Assembly (NCBI GenBank): GCA_021462625.1 | Contig: JAJNAU010000004.1 | Location: forward strand, 1-57,695 | From: Shewanella sp. | GTDB taxonomy: Bacteria > Pseudomonadota > Gammaproteobacteria > Enterobacterales > Shewanellaceae | Direction of reading: 5' to 3' | DNA: 57,695 nt | Part shown: positions 53,690 to 57,695 of the stretch, in pieces | How positions within the stretch are numbered: position 1 is the stretch's first letter | Layout: every line of letters begins with the position of its first letter | Translations under genes and position numbers: made by a program | The notes under the pieces: model-generated | Seen by the model: only the letters and a program-made list of their open reading frames with translations | Told to the model about the DNA's origin: nothing | The model's database searches: none

Positions 53690-54478
53690 ATGGTTATCTA
53701 TTCTGCTACTGCCATGCTCTTTTACTGCATCGCCTTGGTGCTGGTGACCAGTCGCTTGTTCCATTCCGAAGGTCCCAATCGCACACTAGTTGCTGCATTT
53801 GCATCAGTGGCAGTGCTGTTCCACGCTGTAGCCCTGTTCCAGGCCATTAACACGCCGGATGGCCAGAACTTCAGTCTGACCAACGTTATCTCGCTAGTTA
53901 ACTGGATCATTGCCCTGAGCTTCACCATTCTGATGTTCCGTCTCAAAGTGATGGTGGTGGTGCCTGTGATCTACGCCTGCTCGGTATTGGCTGTCGCCAT
54001 GCTGTGGCTGGTGCCCCCCCGATTTATCCTGCACTTTGACCTGCACCCTGAAGTGCTCGTGCATGTGGTGTTGTCGCTGATGGCCTACAGTGCGCTGATG
54101 ATTGCTGCGCTGTATGCCATTCAACTGGCCCTTATCCAAAATAAGCTCAAGCAGAAAAAGTTGATGCTCAGTCCTGCAATTCCGCCTTTGCTGACTGTAG
54201 AGAAACAGCTTTATCACCTGGTGATTATTGGTGTGGCGCTGCTGAGTCTGTCGCTGGCAACCGGCTTTATTTTTCTGGATGACATGTTTGCCGAAGGAAA
54301 AGGTCACAAGGCGATTCTGTCCATTGCCGCCTGGGGTGTATATGTGATGATGCTGCTGCAACACTATCGCGTTGGCTGCAAAATCCGAACTGCCGTGATC
54401 TATACCCTCACCGGCGCGACCTTGCTGTCGCTGGCCTATTTTGGTGCCCGTGTTGTCAAGGAACTGATTATTCGCTAG
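53690..54478 (+). CDS. CcsA/YpjD-like inner-membrane cytochrome c assembly family protein
   Basis: Multi-TM; MVIYSATAMLFYCIALVLVTSRLFH; position next to ffh. The ORF extends upstream to a TTG at 53549. Confidence 0.8.
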   Translation: MVIYSATAMLFYCIALVLVTSRLFHSEGPNRTLVAAFASVAVLFHAVALFQAINTPDGQNFSLTNVISLVNWIIALSFTILMFRLKVMVVVPVIYACSVLAVAMLWLVPPRFILHFDLHPEVLVHVVLSLMAYSALMIAALYAIQLALIQNKLKQKKLMLSPAIPPLLTVEKQLYHLVIIGVALLSLSLATGFIFLDDMFAEGKGHKAILSIAAWGVYVMMLLQHYRVGCKIRTAVIYTLTGATLLSLAYFGARVVKELIIR

Positions 54479-54595
54479 CGATACTTCGCGCCCGGAGCCC
54501 TTCTGTAGCACAGCTATTCCCCCTTTGGATAACTTGACACCCGTCATTTCTGCCAGTATTTAGTTAATCTCAAGCCATCGCATGGAGCACCCTTT

Positions 54596-55870
54596 GTGGA
54601 AGATATACCCACAGGAATCCTTTTAACGAGCTTAGTTATTTTACTTATCATCTCTGCATACTTTTCCGGCTCCGAGACTGCCATGATGAGTCTCAACCGT
54701 TATCGTCTGCGACATCTGGCCAATAAAGGACACCGCGGTGCCATGCGCTCCCGGCAACTGCTGGAGCGACCGGACAGACTGATAGGGCTGCTCCTTATCG
54801 GCAACAATCTGGTGAATATCCTCGCCTCATCGATTGCCACTATTTTGGGCCTGCGCCATTTCGGCAATGTGGGCGTCGCTATGGCCACAGGTATTTTGAC
54901 TCTGGTAGTACTGGTGTGTGCAGAAGTTACCCCAAAAACCATCGCTGCACTACATCCAGAACGTATCGCCTTCCCTTCCAGCGTACTGCTGCGTATTTTG
55001 CTTAAAGTTCTCGGCCCGCTTGTCTCCATCACCAACTGGATCACCTCACAGTTTTTGAAGTTACTGGGAGTGGATCATGCAACAGCCACTGATGCATTGA
55101 GTCAGGAAGAGCTGCGCACTGTGGTGCATGAAGCAGGAGCCCTTATTCCCCAGAGCCACCAGGAGATGCTGCTGTCAGTGCTGGATCTGGAAAAGGTCAC
55201 GGTTGAAGACATTATGGTGCCCAGGGCTGAAATCTATGCCATCAATGTCAACGATGATTTTAAGGCCATCAACCGTCTGGTCATCCAGAGCCCACACACC
55301 CGGGTGTTGGTTTACCGTGAAAATATCGATGATGTAGTCGGCTTTATTCATCTGCGGGATGCTCTGCGCCTGCAGTCCAAAAACCAGTTTTCCAAATCAT
55401 CCCTGCTCAGAGCTGTCAAAGAAATTTACTTTGTGCCTGAGAGCACATCGCTGAATGTACAGCTGGCTAATTTCAAACGTAATCGCGAGCGTATTGGCCT
55501 GGTGGTGGATGAATATGGCGACATTCAGGGGTTAGTGACACTGGAAGATATTCTCGAAGAGATCGTCGGCGATTTTACGACTTCCATGACCCCTGCGCCC
55601 AGCGAAGAGATCATTCCCCAGCAGGATGGCAGCTATCTGGTGGATGCCAGTATCAATATCCGCGATATGAACAAGGAGATGAACTGGCTGTTTCCCATTG
55701 ATGGTCCCAAGACGTTAAACGGACTGCTCCTTGAATATCTGGAAGAAATCCCCTGCGCCAGTACCAGCCTCAGGGTCGCTGGTTACCCGGTTGAAGTCGT
55801 TGATGTAGCCGATAACATGATAAAGATGGTGCGCATTATGCCAGCCTATTATCGGCCGCCAGTCGCTTGA
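54596..55870 (+). CDS. CNNM/CBS-domain transporter-associated protein (CorC/YfjD-like hemolysin family)
   Basis: ILLIISAYFSGSETAMMSLNRYRLRHLANKGHRGAMRSRQLLERPDRLIGLLLIGNNLVNI; CBS pair; C-terminal CorC_HlyC domain; GTG start. Confidence 0.9.
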   Translation: MEDIPTGILLTSLVILLIISAYFSGSETAMMSLNRYRLRHLANKGHRGAMRSRQLLERPDRLIGLLLIGNNLVNILASSIATILGLRHFGNVGVAMATGILTLVVLVCAEVTPKTIAALHPERIAFPSSVLLRILLKVLGPLVSITNWITSQFLKLLGVDHATATDALSQEELRTVVHEAGALIPQSHQEMLLSVLDLEKVTVEDIMVPRAEIYAINVNDDFKAINRLVIQSPHTRVLVYRENIDDVVGFIHLRDALRLQSKNQFSKSSLLRAVKEIYFVPESTSLNVQLANFKRNRERIGLVVDEYGDIQGLVTLEDILEEIVGDFTTSMTPAPSEEIIPQQDGSYLVDASINIRDMNKEMNWLFPIDGPKTLNGLLLEYLEEIPCASTSLRVAGYPVEVVDVADNMIKMVRIMPAYYRPPVA

Positions 55871-55953
55871 TTGTCGAGAGTATCCATTCCAATATCCAAA
55901 CAATAAAGGCCATCAGCAATGACGGCCTTTTGACTATCTGATAAACAAGATAT

Positions 55954-56496
55954 TCAACCGCCTTTAGCGGTTTCCAGCGCCATCCGCTTACGATGGGCAA
56001 TAGGCTCAATTTCCTGCGCCAGCGATTTCTCCCATCCCAGCGCAAAATAGACCTCAGCCATCAGAAATAAGGGGCCGATCAGCAACTGATTCAAATCATC
56101 GATGAAGGCAGGTTTGGCCTTTTCATATTTATGGCCAATCAGCTGAAATATCCAACCAATCACAAATACACTGATGGCAATCCACAGTGCATGGGGCGAT
56201 GCCACCATGACTTCAGAGGTATAAAGCACTGGTAGAATAAAGACCAGCATACCGAGAGCCAATCTGGCATGCAGCCACAGATAATAAACCAGCACGAACA
56301 GAGTAAACACCATAGCGACACTCACTTCGCCTCCCGGAGCCTGCAGACGTACCATACCCAGCAGCAAAAACAGTGACCAGATGATCATAGGGATACCAAT
56401 AAAATGAGTCTTAATATTATTGGGGTTTAAATGCACACTCTTGTATGAGGAGAGTTGCTCTACTATGTCTTTCATATCCAGGCTCCTGTCTATCAC
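55954..56496 (-). CDS. DUF962 / Mpo1-like membrane protein
   Basis: YKSVHLNPNNIKTHFIGIPMIIWSLFLLLG. Confidence 0.82.
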   Translation of the reverse strand: MIDRSLDMKDIVEQLSSYKSVHLNPNNIKTHFIGIPMIIWSLFLLLGMVRLQAPGGEVSVAMVFTLFVLVYYLWLHARLALGMLVFILPVLYTSEVMVASPHALWIAISVFVIGWIFQLIGHKYEKAKPAFIDDLNQLLIGPLFLMAEVYFALGWEKSLAQEIEPIAHRKRMALETAKGG

Positions 56497-56876
56497 GCTT
56501 TAATTTTGATCTGTGCATCCTTGGCACTTAGTGTGTACATATCTACCAAGTCGTCAACAACATGTAAACACCAGCTTGTAAGCAAGGGCAAATTCAGCCT
56601 AGTAAGTCACTACAACCTGTCCTAGACCAGCCTTTTCGCAAGCCCACCAAAACTTTAAAAACCACCCTAACCATCTGTTTTAGAAAGAATAGATATTTAA
56701 TAGATATATAAACGTGAAAGAATCGACGCCCTGTTAATTGTTGCGCCCAGCCCAACCCCGTAAAAGTGATGTTGCAGATTTGTTTTAACAACTCAACGAG
56801 TGCAAAACAGCCAACAACCAAAAATCAGATAACGGCTTCTGCTGCGATAACACCGCATAAGACGGACGAGGGAATC

Positions 56877-57695
56877 ATGATGAACAAGAAAAAAATCACC
56901 AGTGCGGTTCAGGCCGTTATTCTGGGGTTAACACCGACAATAGCCCTAGCGGCGGACGACACGGCTATTGAAGTATCGGCAGTAAAAGACGCTCAGGCTA
57001 ATGCCAGTGAAGTTGCTCCTGCTGATGAGAAAATAGAAAAAATTTCTGTAACCGGATCCCGCATCAAGCGCGACAGTTTCTCTGTGGCTACGCCCTTAGC
57101 CACCCTCGATAGAAATGATATTGAAGATGCCGGTATTGGTTCACTGGCAACCATTCTGGTCGATGAGATCCCTCAGGTGTCAGAGGGCAACAGTAACTCC
57201 AACTCTCAATCAAGCGTACAAAACACAGGCTTGTCTACCATTGATTTACGTAATTTGGGCACCAACCGTACCCTGACTCTGATAGATGGCCGCCGCGTGG
57301 TGTCCAACAGCTACTCGGGCAACTATGTCAGCCTGAGCACCATTCCCGCCAGTTTTGTTAATAAGGTGGAGATCATCACAGGCGGGGCATCTGCAGCTTA
57401 CGGATCTGATGCCGTAGCAGGTGTAGTCAACATCATTACCCAACAGGATCAGGAAGGCTTCAGCATCAACGCCCGCGGTGGCGAATCTGTAGAAGGCGGA
57501 GGCAAAGAGTACAGCATAGATGCCGATTACGGCACCACCTACGACGATGGCGCCGGCTACTTCTTCTTCGCCACCTCATTCGATAAAGAGTATGGCTTGG
57601 ATTATTGGGATAGAGACAGAGCCCAGCAACAGGATGCCTGGACCTATGATGATGACGAAATGTGTAATGCCATGCTCACCGAGAATGGCTACCAG
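56877..57695 (+). CDS. TonB-dependent receptor (truncated by the window end)
   Basis: Signal peptide, then EKISVTGSRIKRDSFSVATPLATLDRNDIEDAG plug domain and GGASAAYGSDAVAGVVNIIT; open to the window edge, so absent from the ORF track. Confidence 0.93.
   Translation, partial: MMNKKKITSAVQAVILGLTPTIALAADDTAIEVSAVKDAQANASEVAPADEKIEKISVTGSRIKRDSFSVATPLATLDRNDIEDAGIGSLATILVDEIPQVSEGNSNSNSQSSVQNTGLSTIDLRNLGTNRTLTLIDGRRVVSNSYSGNYVSLSTIPASFVNKVEIITGGASAAYGSDAVAGVVNIITQQDQEGFSINARGGESVEGGGKEYSIDADYGTTYDDGAGYFFFATSFDKEYGLDYWDRDRAQQQDAWTYDDDEMCNAMLTENGYQ

Overview
This 57.7 kb window is chromosomal DNA from a gammaproteobacterium. Gene content and order look Shewanella-like, which is inference. Most of it is conventional: flagellar flgP/flgO and flgT, a pseudaminic acid (flagellin glycosylation) cluster pseB-pseC-pseF-pseG-pseI with a maf-type gene, a TetR-RND efflux locus, cydABX, purL, mltF, tadA, guaBA, xseA, a cysteine catabolism locus (cyuP / ridA-cyuA-regulator), tdk, an NhaC antiporter, etfBA, aroF-tyrA, rpsP-rimM-trmD-rplS, ffh, a CcsA-like gene, a CorC-like gene, a DUF962 gene and the start of a TonB-dependent receptor. 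One tRNA-Arg(CCT) is present. I saw no rRNA, CRISPR array, prophage or recognisable defence island. The most interesting non-genic signal is a family of about 264-bp MITE-like elements (TIR GGGTCTGTTGACCTTT, apparent TA target duplication) in at least five copies. Two copies place the same element end 26-37 bp upstream of start codons, and one supplies part of the tyrA stop codon. A separate 267-bp IS5-type MITE with perfect TAAG duplications sits between pseB and maf. Other points of interest are a PseG-GNAT (PseH-like) fusion, a near-perfect 46-bp operator palindrome, two unannotated microORFs with structured leaders, a dense hairpin cluster downstream of cydX, a decayed GGDEF gene next to an AT-rich orphan methyltransferase, and an IS4-family remnant next to the tRNA. 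No database or folding computation was run. All family assignments come from recognised motifs.
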